The position numbers and the translations under genes were made by a program. DNA of 64,000 nt from Triglochin maritima (taxonomy: Eukaryota > Streptophyta > Magnoliopsida > Alismatales > Juncaginaceae). The stretch spans positions 11,426,001-11,490,000 of the forward strand of contig OY821788.1 in assembly GCA_963682175.1 (NCBI GenBank). Direction: 5' to 3'. Below are positions 1-10,808 of this stretch, piece after piece. Position 1 is the first letter of the stretch. The number at the start of each line of letters is the position of its first letter. The notes under the pieces were generated by a model. The model searched no databases, was not told the origin of the DNA, and saw only the letters and a program-made list of their open reading frames with translations.

Positions 1-136
1 CATCTCAACCACACATCCACCCCTCTTCAATCCAAGCCCTCCATCCATCTCCTCTCAATCTCAGCCATCCATCCCTAATCACCACCTAAACAAGATTAAG
101 GCACAATTAGGATTAGGATTAGGCTAAAATCCTACA
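1..136 (-). mobile_element. LTR remnant of a chromovirus-type gypsy element, cut by the window edge
   Basis: The stretch around ACCACCTAAACAAGATTAA is shared with the start of the gypsy LTR that ends at 12379, and it reads in the same minus-strand direction. The piece seems to end at TCCTACA (131-136), which would be the LTR's TG start on the minus strand. No body of the element is visible and no polypurine tract is obvious next to it. The assignment rests on a short match and could be wrong. Confidence 0.35.
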
Positions 137-524
137 AACATGAACTAAATCCACTTTCTAATGTGAATCCTTGTGTTTGAGTTTAAGCTATGTTTGAGAC
201 ACAAACTCACATTAATGGTAGGAAAACAAAATCAAACCTATTAGTAACTAATCATTTAGTTAGAAATTCATCAGTTAGGGAAATTTCATCGAATTCAAGA
301 GACACTATCAGAAGAAATCTCATCAAGCTCATCCAAGAATCATTTTTAGTATGAAATCATCCCCGTAATGCCAAATTAGATATTCAAATCTTGCCTTAAT
401 ATCGAATAAACAACTCTTCATATTTTTAGTAATTTGTTCCTGCCATGATGCTATAAAGTGAAGGGTCATCCTCACACTTGGATTACATACCGGCGTTTGC
501 AAAACCTTGAGCGAGCAACAAGAT
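137..524. other. Upstream region of the defensin-like gene, no gene seen
   Basis: This is AT-rich sequence with no coding signal that I can support. A TATA-like box (TATAAAG, 452-458) lies about 70 bp before the ATG at 525. That spacing suits a short 5' UTR, so the core promoter of the next gene is probably here. Confidence 0.4.
452..458 (+). promoter_or_regulatory. Candidate TATA box of the defensin-like gene
   Basis: TATAAAG lies 67 bp before the likely start codon at 525. This would place a transcription start near 482-490 and leave a leader of about 40 bases. It is inferred from motif and position only. Confidence 0.4.
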
Positions 525-1343
525 ATGGCTCTCAAGCATCCAATCAGTTATGTTGCTGCTCTCCTTTGTTGTGTTCTCATCTTCACCACTATCTCAGGCA
601 GGTTTCTCTTTTCTACAACATTAAAATAATATTTTGGTTTACGAACTTTAGTAACATACGTACACAATAACATACGTGCAATGAAATTAAACTATAATTA
701 ATACTATGACACCATAAACTAAAAAATGCACTGTTACGTGGTATTGCTACGTTGACGAAAATACAGTCTCGGAAAATAATTTTTATTAACAACAATTCAG
801 AATGATTTATTTCTTTTTAAATTATAAAGCTGGAATACATTTCAAATAATGAATTTCTATAAATTTTATGTAGCAACAGTACGTAATATTAAAAAATGAT
901 GTGATTCGGCTTATAAACCACTTAATGTGAGCTGGAATAACTACTCAAATATAAACATATATGCATATATATTAGTGCACAAAGCTCTGCTCTTTGTCCT
1001 TAAACAATTTTACATTGAAGGAATGTGAGATTAGATTTCGACAATGACAATTTTAGCACAATGCGGTTAAAATTGAAAAAATTATGGTAACGATTTGATT
1101 TGTTGTTTGATGTATCTTTAATTTTTGGCTACCAAAATCCATGCAGGCGGAGAGTGTTGCACCAGAAAGATGAGGATTTCACATCCTAATGGTTCTTGTG
1201 TTTACCTAAAAATGCAATGCACGTCAACAGAAGACTGCAGCAAAGCCTGCGACGCGGCTGGTTTAGGGAAAGTCGGAGTGTGCGTTCATGGTCTTCCCGA
1301 CGGCAACACCTGTTGTTGCGTCAGTCCCACGGCCAAAATCTAG
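525..1343 (+). CDS. Small secreted cysteine-rich peptide, defensin-like (two exons)
   Basis: Exon 1 (525 to 597) starts with ATG and encodes a typical signal peptide: MALK, then a hydrophobic run (VAALLCCVLIFTT) and small residues (ISG). After an intron of about 550 bp, exon 2 (1147-1343) encodes about 65 residues with ten cysteines: a CC pair, SC, QC, DC, AC, VC and a final CCC. DCSKAC supplies CX3C and the late cluster can supply CXC, as in cysteine-stabilised alpha-beta defensin-like peptides. Two-exon genes with the signal peptide on exon 1 are usual for plant defensin-like (LCR-type) families. The peptide is presumably secreted to the apoplast; its target cannot be read from sequence. 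One oddity is the donor. The GT at 602-603 puts exon 2 in the wrong frame, with an early stop. A GC donor at 598-599 (TCAG|GCAGGT) restores the cysteine frame. If no GC donor is used, the gene is frameshifted. Confidence 0.7.
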
Positions 1344-1416
1344 TTTGTTAGATTTGATATGGTTACTTCTAAAGAGATGTGTTGTCTATGTTGTTTGCTT
1401 CAAGGCACATTACCTC

Positions 1417-1422
1417 AATAAA
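1417..1422 (+). terminator. Polyadenylation signal of the defensin-like gene
   Basis: AATAAA lies 74 bp after the stop codon at 1341-1343, which is a normal plant near-upstream element position. It supports the assigned 3' end of the small peptide gene. Confidence 0.45.
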
Positions 1423-2344
1423 AATAGTTGACAATAAGATCGAAATAAATGGCTTAAGTGTTGTATTAGGAATTCGGATGTTTGAATGGCAACAATAACA
1501 AAATTTTCGAAAGAGTGCTCTAAACAAGATGTTCCATTATTTTATTTTAAAATGATGCCGGTTAGCAACGTCGCACTAGCCGTGCTACAAAATCGAAACT
1601 TGTGAGCGGTTTGTAGGAAAATATCCTAAAAGTGAGGGAACCAGATTTTTAGAATATTTTTTGGGGTTTGATATGCAGAAGACTATGAAATTCTAGAAAA
1701 ACCAATTCTACGATTTTCATAACGTTATAAAAGCTTACTTGGAATGATCCTCTCACTTTCACTTCGAATTGCATGGGAGCTGTGAAATTAGAATTCTAAA
1801 GTTCTTTTACTTCGTGCAAACACAATACACTATTATTTTTGAATATTCACAATAATATATAACAATTTTATATGAATGCACCATAATCTACTCATTATAT
1901 TAATTTATCTTAAATTTAATGTTATCTCGTTAATAAATCTCACTCATATAATTGAAATTTTAGATTTTTAAATAGATTCCAGCAATATAAACAAACAACT
2001 TTGTCAAGGGAAAATACATTATTGTTTTTCATTTTCCACAGTTTTTCATGGTTTGTGAGAATCCATTTTCTATCATTTTCTCTGGTAAAGTTACATATCA
2101 GTTTGTTTCAAGTGACACGCAAGAAAAAACATTATATGCAACATTTATGCTTACTACATGTATACAATTTAGAATATTATGTTACTAATGTTATATGTAA
2201 AATAAGACAACATTTGTATTATAATTCGCATATAAATCTACACTCAATCCTTAAACAATACAAGATTTTCCTCTTCCCCTTCCAACCTACCAAAAACATA
2301 ATATCGTAGATTTTTTTTGTTTTGTTTTGAAATAGAAAAAATAG
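1423..2344. other. Intergenic AT-rich sequence, nothing recognised
   Basis: No coding similarity, tandem repeat or element end is apparent on either strand. The reading frame at 2001-2309 is low-complexity and AT-driven, with no domain that I recognise. Confidence 0.4.
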
Positions 2345-2612
2345 TGTTGTAAATATGGACATTATGTTGAGGCGTTTATTATGTGAAGGAGGATTTTTGG
2401 AGTTTGATTAGATACTTAGCCCAATGTAACTTCATTGTAACCTACGTGGTTTTATTAGAGTAATCATCACATCTCTACCTATATACAGGGGGTTGTGCTT
2501 TGTATTGTATACGACAATAATAATAAAAATTCCTCCCATTTCTCCCTACATGTTTAACTTTGCTTGAGTTATTCTTGAGTTCATTCCATTGATTTTCGTC
2601 GTTTATTTTACA
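2345..2612 (+). repeat. 5' LTR of copia C
   Basis: It begins TGTTGTAAATATGGAC and ends at TTTACA. It matches the 3' copy at 13518 onward, including the stretches AACCCAATGTAACTTCATTG and TTTCTCCCTACATGTTT. A candidate primer-binding site, CGTTATCAACACG, follows at 2616-2628 and resembles the type found in this group of copia elements. Confidence 0.65.
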
Positions 2613-2830
2613 ATACGTTATCAACACGAACCGGTTTGAGTCTTGGAATTTACTCAAAGTAACAAATATTATCATAATCTTAGTATGATTTGTAAATATA
2701 CAGTGTATTTACTAGAATGATTCATACATTACGGTTAGTAGTCCATACCCGGATCATGTAATGAGTAACCTTCACAGTTATCAAATTTTTGTCATCAGCT
2801 CTTGTATGCCAATGCATTAAGAAATGTTAT

Positions 2831-4719
2831 TGTAACGTCCCCGAAAACAGCGGAAAATTTGAACAATATAAAAGACCGTCAATGGTCAACACTGGGCACG
2901 TCACGGGAAAACAAACCAACATATATAATATACATAAGATATAGATCCACGTGGAAGTCAAAATATATATAAGAGTCAACTGTGATTACAACAAAATGTA
3001 TACCACGGGTAATCACTACCTCAACAAAAAGATATACAAGGAAGACAAGATCAGATCCCGGGGGCACTCTCCTCAGTCACCACCTCCACTCTAAGGCAAC
3101 TCGCTACCTGAAATGAAAACAATTGAAACATGTCTGAGTTCCCTGAAGGAACCCCGTATACCAAACCTCTTAAAATACAAAAATGGAATTAAAGACAATG
3201 CAATGCAATGCACATGATCATCCGCCTCGGGTCCACAATAATACCCATCTTCGCCTCCGCGGTACTGAACCACTCCTGCCACCACTAGGTCAAGTCAGTC
3301 CACCGCTGCCTCACAAGGGTCAGTCGGCACCACTGCTCCCCAAGAGTGCAGAAAGGAACCCTGGCACTACGCCGCCACCCCAGGAGAGAGTCAGCCAGCC
3401 GAATACACAACTCGGGTCAGACGACAGTCGCTGCTCCCCCAAGAGCCGCCAGACGCGCACCCTGCCGGAACATCCTCGGCCTACCCGACAAACCCCAGCA
3501 AACAGCCCAAGGTTTACGACACTCATCTCTCACACTCCGCTCGATATGAGTGGCCAACAATAATACGTCCTCGTCGAAGGTGAAATCCGTCGCTCTCAAG
3601 GCCGGTAATCGACCGTCGCCTCGGAGCCGGTAGTCGACCTATACTCGACGGCTCGCGTGTGGATAAATCCACCAACCTGCGGCAGATCGGTCGACCACTA
3701 CAAGCACACTGGCCGACCGGTCTTCCACACAGTACTCGGTACTATACAAACAAGTGTATCGGTCGAACCACGCCAACCGAATTACCGACCCATCGGTCGA
3801 ACAAAAGTCATCTAGCGGTCGACCGTTTGGATGGTCTACGTTATACAATATTTATATACCCGACCGGTCGAACCAAGGGTCCGTTCAACCGATAACAGGG
3901 ATTTCAGCATTTTGCCTAGGTAATATTCGGTCGACCGGAACTGAGATACAGTTCGACCGAAACATCACAGGCACTCTACTGCTTAATTAAAATGCTCCGT
4001 CGGTCGACCAAAAGTTAAAGAGCGGTCGACCGTTTTGATGGTCAAAGCTCCCAACCGACTTAGCATCGAATAGATCGGTCAAACCAGGTTAAGGATGTTC
4101 GACCGTTTAATAAGTCAAAATCCCCAACCGACCTATTCTCATTGTTTCGGTCGACCGGCTAAGTGGACCCGTTCGACCGATAACAACATTAAACCCTCTT
4201 TCCCGCACAAATCTGGCATAATGGTCGACCGTCCTCAAACATCGTTCGACCGTTCGCGGGTGCAAATCAATATAATAATAGGATCGGTCGACTGCCCACA
4301 GGCACCGGTCGACCGATCGTCGTCTTCAACCTCTGAATAGGTTGCAATCCGACGGGGAATTCGACACCAACGTCGATCCCCAACACTCACAAGGCTTAAG
4401 TTGGTTATAATGAAGATTTGGCATACCTTATTGACGTTTGTGGAAGCCTCCCAAGCTTTGGCAAGCCCAACCCAACTCTTCTCCTTCACTTCCTCTCCTT
4501 CTCCTTCTCTCCTTCTTCTTCTCCACCAAAAACGTTTCTCACACTCTCTGATTAACTTGAGGAAGAAGAAAAACGTTTCAGATAAATCTTACTCTCCTAT
4601 TTATAGCAAAACCCAAAACTTATCCAAACCTCCACCTCATGTTTCACTGTTCACGGCTTAATTAGGTTAATTAGGTTTAGTTTAGGTTAATTAAGGTGTT
4701 TTAGATCAAGGTTATTACA
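2831..4719 (-). mobile_element. LTR of a chromovirus-type gypsy element, with CGGTCGACCG array
   Basis: The segment begins TGTAACGTCCCC and ends GTTATTACA, so on the minus strand it runs TGTAATAACC...GGACGTTACA with TG/CA ends. It is about 1.9 kb. Next to it on the minus strand (4720-4810) is a short remnant of the element's interior: the last codons of pol (reading RKQYPELF, as in the chromodomain tail of chromoviruses) and a purine-rich stretch AAGGAGGGTAGA. So it is a 3' LTR with a scrap of body, not a clean solo LTR. The interior of the LTR (3680-4320) carries many copies of a CpG-rich palindrome. The open frames in it are not genes. Confidence 0.7.
3680..4320. repeat. Array of CGGTCGACCG palindromes and half sites in a gypsy LTR
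   Basis: About eighteen full or partial copies occur in 640 bp. Full or near-full palindromes lie near 3815, 3927, 4023, 4147, 4222 and 4305. Half sites of the form GTTCGACCG lie near 3950, 4097, 4171 and 4243. Full and half sites often alternate with about 20-25 bp between them. The sequence between sites is not conserved, so this is not a simple tandem repeat. Confidence 0.8.
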
Positions 4720-4821
4720 ATCTACCCTCCTTAAAGGAATTTCGTCCGCGAAATTCGGAACAACTGACTTACCGAAATAACTCTGGATACTGCTTCCTGA
4801 CATCCTCCTCTATGATTCATT
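4720..4821 (-). pseudogene. End of gypsy pol (chromodomain tail) and polypurine tract
   Basis: Read on the minus strand, the segment encodes EEDVRKQYPELF, which matches the end of the chromodomain in chromovirus integrases, and is followed by non-coding sequence and the purine-rich tract before the LTR. Compare the better-preserved copy at 40655-40790. It is truncated where it joins the CACTA transposase fragment at about 4821. Confidence 0.55.
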
Positions 4822-5055
4822 TTCGCCGTGCCATATCCACCGTCTGTAATTTGGGTCGAAACCTTTCTCAAACAAATGATCTTTCATTTTCCGAAAAGTC
4901 AACACTGACATATTATGACACTTATTGCACGGACAATACGCCATGTCGTTGTCTTTCATTTTCTTAGAATGTTTTTTGGCAACCTCTAAGAACATATTCA
5001 CTCCGTTCTCATGCTCATCACTCAATCTGTTTGAAACTATCCACTCTCGATCCAT
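4810..5055 (-). pseudogene. CACTA transposon: N-terminal transposase-associated domain fragment
   Basis: The frame starts MDREWI and contains a CPCNKC motif, then HLFEKGF and WIWHGE. This is the order seen in the 'transposase-associated' zinc-binding domain that opens plant CACTA (En/Spm) transposases. Only about 75 residues remain. The frame then runs into the gypsy tail at 4821 and stops. The CACTA end with its direction-matched terminal repeat lies at 7188, upstream of this start codon on the minus strand, so both belong to one element. Confidence 0.75.
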
Positions 5056-5109
5056 TTCAATCTAAACAGAGGCAAAAATGATAGTTATTATTGCAGAAAA
5101 TAAATAAAA

Positions 5110-5810
5110 TTTCAATTTAAAAGAATGTGTTCGTAGATGAGAAGATTCGGAGACATTAAGATGAGAAAAGAATGACTCAGAGGAGAAAAGATGAAGTCCT
5201 TAATCTAGCGTGGAATAAGGAAGGTTAGAAATCTAACTAAACAATCAAGGCCAAAACAAACCAAAAGTCCACTATAGGTCCTTAGTAATAGACGACGCCT
5301 AACTTCAAGGTCCCACCGAGGACCACTAGTCTGTAGGAAATCAAGAACCCGGAGGTCCCTAATATCTCAGGGAGACTAGATGGGCAACGACGTTCAGGCC
5401 GAAACGGTCTTAAACATCGATGACCACTAATCTATAGGAAATCAAGAACCCGGAGGTTCCTAAAATCTCAGGGAGACTAGATGGGCAACAACATTCAGGC
5501 CATAACGGTCTTAAACGGTTTCCTCTCCTTAATGCGTCCGAAAATCCTAGGGGCCAACTTTTATTAAGACTCTTTTATTAAGTGGTTTTTAGGCCAAGGA
5601 AAGGGTGATGAAATCCCCCACCTCATCTCCTATAGGTGACTGCCCCCTAAGTGTTTTTCATACCTTAATCTAACAAACAACACACCAAACAAACACTCAC
5701 CTCACTCTTGTTCCAATGCAAGTCCTACTAACTAATGCGTGCTTTCTAATGAATGATGAGTGAAAGATAGTGCGTACCTTACGCCAGCAATCTACGACAG
5801 AAATCGTAAA
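5110..5810 (-). mobile_element. Fragment of Athila leader embedded in the CACTA region, with a partial duplication
   Basis: On the minus strand this reads as the untranslated leader between LTR and gag of the Athila element further on. Shared phrases include GTGGGGGATTTCATCACCCT (compare 28918-28940), GAAGTTAGGCGTCGTCTA (29170-29187) and the GGATTTTCGGACGCA region. About 110 bp is present twice (near 5305-5415 and 5420-5520, GACTAGATGGGCAAC in each). It has no gene. It sits between the CACTA transposase fragment and the CACTA terminus. Confidence 0.6.
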
Positions 5811-7188
5811 TAATAGAAAAATACAATGCATGCAAATCCTATATGATGAATGACTTAACAAATATTGTCTAATCTTTTGCTTTGGGTTATTAAAGGCCAA
5901 GTTGTTTAAGGGGGGAATGAGTTATTATAAACTAAACATTTAACTAAACAAAGTAAGTTTTTTTCAGCATAAATAAACATAAATAAACATTTAACTAGAC
6001 AAAACATAAATAAACACAAATAAATGTATGAACTCACTAAACTAAAGATTTATTCTAATTTGGACACTTTTTATGCAAACCCATAGAAAACTACACATAT
6101 ATAATTCCGGAATTATCGTCTAATGGGATATTATTATTTCTAAACATTTTTGTTTAGGTATGCTTTTGTAATAAACATAATGACATGCAAACACACTTTC
6201 TTCCACTTTTTTTAGATGAAGGAACCGGTACTGAAACAAATTCTAATAGTTCTCATTTACCATACTTTTAAACGACATTTTTCAATCTAAAAAGTGAGAG
6301 ACAAAATCAATTTGTGCGTCTATGAATCAATTGTCAGGCATGTTTGTGTTCATTCACATAAGACCAGAAAGTTCAAAGTAAGTTCGAAGTTTATTTTTGC
6401 AAATGTAAGCTTCCTGTGTGAGACATAATGAAATATAATACAAGTTGTTGAACTGATATGAACTGTGTCAAGTAATATGGTAATGTTATCGTATTATGAT
6501 ATCACATTTTGGAACATCATAAAAATAGTGAATTTCATTCAAGATTTGTCTAGTAAATGAAACGTAACATGAGTTGTTGAAACGAACGTGAATATTTTAT
6601 CATTTCCATCAAATATTTTCACACTAACTTACATGTGGAGAGAGACGGAGGAAGACGGGGGAGGAAGGCGAGAAGAGGGCCGGAGATGTGGAGGAGAGTT
6701 TGGGAGCTCGCTGCGGTGCCAGAGACGGTGCGGATCGGTCGGAGGTTGGTCGCGGAGGAGAGTTCGGTCGTGGGACGGCTAGGGTTTGGGTGAGTTTCGT
6801 CTGAAATGAATGAAAGAAAACCGTCTGTCCGATTTCTTTAAGACCTATAGACGTCGGATGTTATATAACACTGACGTCTATACCTCGACGTCTATTGGAT
6901 AGACTATAGACGTCGGTCTTACATTACGTCCGACGTCTATAGGGAGACGTATATACCCTATAGACGTCGGATTCCCAAGGTACACAAACAACCGACGTCT
7001 ATAGGGAGACGTCTATACCCTATAGACATCGGCTAAACGTGTTATTCAAACAACCGACGTCTATAGTACTACATAGACGTCGGTCTTCATTTAGGTCGCC
7101 GTCTATTCTGTCCCCTCCCCACTAGACGTCGGTGTTTATAAAGGCCGACGTCTATTGGGCGACGAGTAAAGCCTATTCTGCACTAGTG
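5811..7188 (-). mobile_element. CACTA element terminus with subterminal GACGTC repeats
   Basis: The element ends at 7188 with CACTAGTG; read inward on the minus strand it gives CACTAGTGCAGAATAGG, a classic CACTA terminal sequence. From 6845 to 7165 there are about fifteen copies of ATAGACGTCGG or its reverse complement, the kind of subterminal array bound by CACTA-encoded proteins. Between the array and the transposase fragment is a GC-rich purine tract (6630-6785), probably leader sequence, and AT-rich filler (5900-6600) without genes. The other terminus is not in the window. Confidence 0.75.
6845..7165. repeat. Subterminal repeat array of the CACTA element (ATAGACGTCGG)
   Basis: The motif occurs in both orientations at spacings of roughly 12-30 bp. 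Its core, GACGTC, is itself palindromic. In En/Spm-type elements, subterminal motifs are the binding sites of an element-encoded protein and are needed for transposition and control; here the same role is inferred. Confidence 0.75.
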
Positions 7189-8575
7189 TATAGGTCATAC
7201 CACAAAATTGGGAAACAATAAGCTTGATTTTATGTTCATATGATGTATCGAGTTTCCTATGAAATATGATACATGTGGTGAATCGATAAAATCAATGTGT
7301 CGTGAAAACGACATATTTAGAATCATGAAAACTTCATATTAGATGTATGTATTATGGGTGTAATAGTTTGACATTACATATGATAATATATTACAAGATA
7401 TATGAATTTGCTAAAACCCCAAAGATTAAATTTTGTTGGATATAAATCCAAAATTTGATAAAGGCAAAAAATCAGACAAAACGGTCGAACGTTTTCAGAG
7501 ACCGGTCGACTGAAAATTCACAGTAGCCATTACGTGTGTTAACGGCCGACCGGATGGACATGTTGGTCGACCGAAATATTCCAGGAACTTTTTCTTAGAT
7601 TAATCGGTCGGTCGATAGAAGTCGTGGTTCGCTCGAAAACCTCGAGGAACTTCTATGAATTTTTCTTGGTGGTAATCGGTCGACCGACTTATGACTCAGT
7701 TCGACCGAAAACTTCCAATAGTTGTTTCTTGTGTAGAATCGGTCGACCGTTTATGTGTTATGTTCGACCGAAATATCACAGTAGCTTTGGTAGCATGTGA
7801 TGGGTTGACCTCAGGGTTTCACGGTCCAACTGAAACCACGATTATTTGCCAATCGGTCATGATTTTGCCACGGTTGGTTAATTTTGGTCGACCGGTGGAC
7901 ATGATTTTGCCACGGTTGGTTAATTTTGGTCGACCGGTGGACATGATTTTGCCATAATTTTTAAGAGAATATTGTTGATCATGGGTTGGATTTATTTTAA
8001 TCATGGTCAAATGTTTTTAAGGATGACTATGTGTCAATTTGTGATTGGTTTAATGTAAGTAAAGCAAGAGATCATGGGTTAGTGGGTAGCCCTTGATGTG
8101 GGTGTTGGGAGAGACTATAAATAGGTCTCCTCTCCCTCCTTGTTTTAAGGAATGCAAAAATTCTCTCTCTCCCTAACCACCCCACTAATCCATCCGAAAA
8201 TTCTCTTAATTATTCAAGTTTTTGGAGATTAAATTCTCAGGAGATTTAGAGGGGTTGTTAGCTAGATTCTAATCTTGATTTAGAGATTAATTGGCTAGCT
8301 CCTTTCTCTCTATTCTTGTTTAGAGTTTGGTGAACACTTGGAGGTGAATCGACGAGCGATTCGAAGAGCAACGCAACTCTGGCTCTTCATAAAGGTTTTA
8401 AAGAACCTTTGAGTATGATTCTCTTCAATTTATTTTAATATATATGTAAATTACTATGTATTAAAATAGTATATAGAATAGTGTACATAAAATCATTGAA
8501 AGTATGATAATCGATCCTGCATTTATTTACTAAATTAGAAACATATATACATACATATGGACACGAAATCCAATA
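7189..8575 (+). mobile_element. Partial LTR of copia A (5' end missing)
   Basis: From ATAGGTCATACCACAAAATTGGG onward it matches the copia A LTR at 19243-20448, including the CGGTCGACCG array (7480-7940), a TATA box (TATAAATAG, 8116-8124) and the closing ACACGAAATCC. The 5' part of the LTR is absent because the CACTA end abuts at 7188. After 8575 the copia C interior resumes. Confidence 0.65.
7480..7940. repeat. CGGTCGACCG array in copia A LTR, with a 41-bp direct repeat
   Basis: Full palindromes near 7564, 7677 and 7739 are each paired with a half site of the GTTCGACCGAAA form 15-20 bp away. At 7860-7945 a unit containing CATGATTTTGCCACGGTTGG and GGTCGACCGGTGGA is tandemly repeated. Confidence 0.75.
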
Positions 8576-8599
8576 GATGGTTGGTTGTAGAAACAAGTC

Positions 8600-8900
8600 G
8601 TTGAGAAATTACCATCATTCTCCTCCAGGCTATATGATACATACATACAACTTACTAATGACATTGTTGTGATGAACCTGAAGTTCACTAACCCATATGC
8701 CTTTAAATTATGGCATGACCGTTTAGGTCATCTTGGGATCAATATGATTTGATGGATACTAGAAAAATTGGTTGCTCATACATTATGAAATTGTGGACTC
8801 TCTTCTCCCACTAATTATATATGTGATGCGTGTGTTGAGGGTAAATTTGTAGTACGCCCTCTCATACTAAAATTGGGATTGAATCCCCTCCATTTTGCAT
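8600..8900 (+). pseudogene. Copia C GAG-pre-integrase domain (broken)
   Basis: In one frame the sequence reads KLWHDRLGHLGI, the zinc-binding H...C region that precedes copia integrase, followed by CDACVEGKF. Both are typical. Stop codons (TGA after GINMI, TAG later) interrupt it. It is remnant coding sequence of the copia element bounded by LTRs at 2345 and 13518. Confidence 0.65.
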
Positions 8901-9760
8901 AGGATTTAAGGGGATATCTATTGACCAATTCATCCCGCATGTGGATCTTTCTGGTACTTCATGGTCCTGATTGATGCTTCGTGGTCTAGCCTTCATGAAA
9001 TTACTTGCTCAGTTGATCAAACTAAGAGCACAATTCCCAGACTACCCGATCATGAAGATCAAGTTAGATAATGATCGTGAACTTACGTCTAAAACCTTCA
9101 ATGACTACTGCATGGTTATCAGGATAGACGTGGAGCATCCGGTGCCACATACTCAAACACAGAATGGCCACCAGAATCTTTAATTAAACGTCTGCAAATG
9201 ATTGCTAGGCCTTTACTACTGAATGTGAAATGAACCCTTTAGTTTGTGGGGACATGCAATATTGCATGCCGCATCTCTAGTCCGAATTCGACCAACTGCA
9301 AATCATGAATACTCCCCAATTCAACTTGTACAAGGTTTTGAACCAGATGTTTCTCATCCACGAATTTTTGTTGTTGTATATGTTCCTACACCACCTCCAC
9401 AACGTACGTTCAAAAATGGGATCTCAAATGAGGTTGAGCATTATGTGGGAATTGAATCCCCGACTATAATCAAGTGCTTAGAGCCCCTGACGGGCGACCT
9501 ATTTACTACCTGATTCGCTGAATGCATATTTAATGAGACACATTCCCAGCATTAGGGGAGAAAACCAAATGAATTATCTTGATACTCGTGCAAGTGTGAC
9601 TAAACTTGAAGTTCAGAAGATTATTAACTTGCAAAATTTAGCAAGTAAACTGTCAGATGCATTTATTGATCACAAAGGACTGACGAAGTCCCATATTCAT
9701 GTAGAAAATACACCACCTAGAGTGGAAATCACCATAGGACAAAATATATCATAACACAGT
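8901..9760 (+). pseudogene. Copia C integrase region (broken)
   Basis: Pieces in two frames correspond to copia integrase: KIKLDNDRELTSKTFNDY (the second catalytic aspartate region, 9057-9110), VEHPVPHTQTQNG, then IRPTANHEYSPIQLVQG. The catalytic glutamate region has decayed. Several frameshifts and stops are present. Confidence 0.65.
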
Positions 9761-10086
9761 CAACGTCGGAAGCATGGACAACCCACAAGGACTAAAGATA
9801 TTAATTGCTTAAAATAATAAATTAGTCACCCATTGTGCATCCTGAAGAGGTTAATCCTGAAGAAAGCAAACCCGATGATACAATTGCAACTTCTCATCAC
9901 CAAAATCGTGGGAATATGGAATGACCAAATCCTTTAGTCTTGGGAAATGACAAGGATATTGTTGATGTGGACATATAAGTGTCTATAAACTATGTTGATT
10001 TGGGAAAAAAATATAATAGAATTACAATTGTCGTCGACGATTCATAAGCCTTCTTAGTAGCTTTTCTTGTCTCAAGAGACAACCTG

Positions 10087-10800
10087 GATCCAAAACCTAA
10101 GACCATTCATGAATGCCATAAGTGTTCAGATTGGAATGAATGGAAGGAGGCAATAATGACCAAACTAAACTCGCTTAAAGAACACCTAAAGATGTGATCA
10201 CTGTGTAGGATACAAATGGGTGTTTGTAAGAAAAGGCAATGAGCCTAATGAGGTGGTACATTATAAATCAAGATCAGTTGCCCAAGGGTAGTAGACACCT
10301 GACATCGATCATGATGCTACTTTTCCCCCCGTAATGGATAGTACTACGTTCTGTTATTTTATCAGTATGTCAGTTAATATGAATATAGATATGCATTTGA
10401 TGGACGTCGTGACTGCATATTTGTATAGGTCACTTGACACAGATATCTATATGAAAGTCCTAGAAGGATTTCCAATTCCCCATATGGGAGAGAATGAAAA
10501 TTACAACATGTTCAACATTAAGCTACAAAAATCGTTGTATGGTCATAAGCAGTCTGGTTGTATGTGGTACAATTGACTGCAAGAATACCTCTTGAAGCAT
10601 GGGTATGTTATAATGTGTACAATAAGAAAAATTTTATTGTGTGTTCATTAAGAAGTTGTTGAACGACTTCATGATTTTATTTGTTTATGCCTGAACATAA
10701 TTGGAATTAAAAAGGAGCTAGAAGAAGCTCGTTCATACCTGAAGTAGGAATTTGAAATGAAGACATAAGACAACCAAGTATTGTCTCGGCTTGCAGATCG
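10087..10800 (+). pseudogene. Copia C reverse transcriptase, N-terminal part (broken)
   Basis: WNEWKEAI opens the region, and 10334-10576 encodes MDVVTAYLYRSLDTDIYMK and LQKSLYGHKQSG, both hallmark copia reverse-transcriptase segments. The YVDD active-site segment that should follow has decayed. The frame is lost in several places. The domain is split by the solo LTR at 10809-12379, and its continuation is at 12380. Confidence 0.7.
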
Positions 10801-10808
10801 AGCATTTC

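Noticed and set aside
106..125. Telomere-like repeats (TTAGGATTAGGATTAGG), also CCCTAACCCTAA-like at 50535-50555
   Set aside because: Too few units and not the plant telomere unit TTTAGGG; they lie in LTR and hAT sequence.
3183..3563. 126-codon and overlapping frames near 3.2-3.6 kb
   Set aside because: They lie in the non-coding LTR of a gypsy element and have proline/arginine-rich content driven by base composition.
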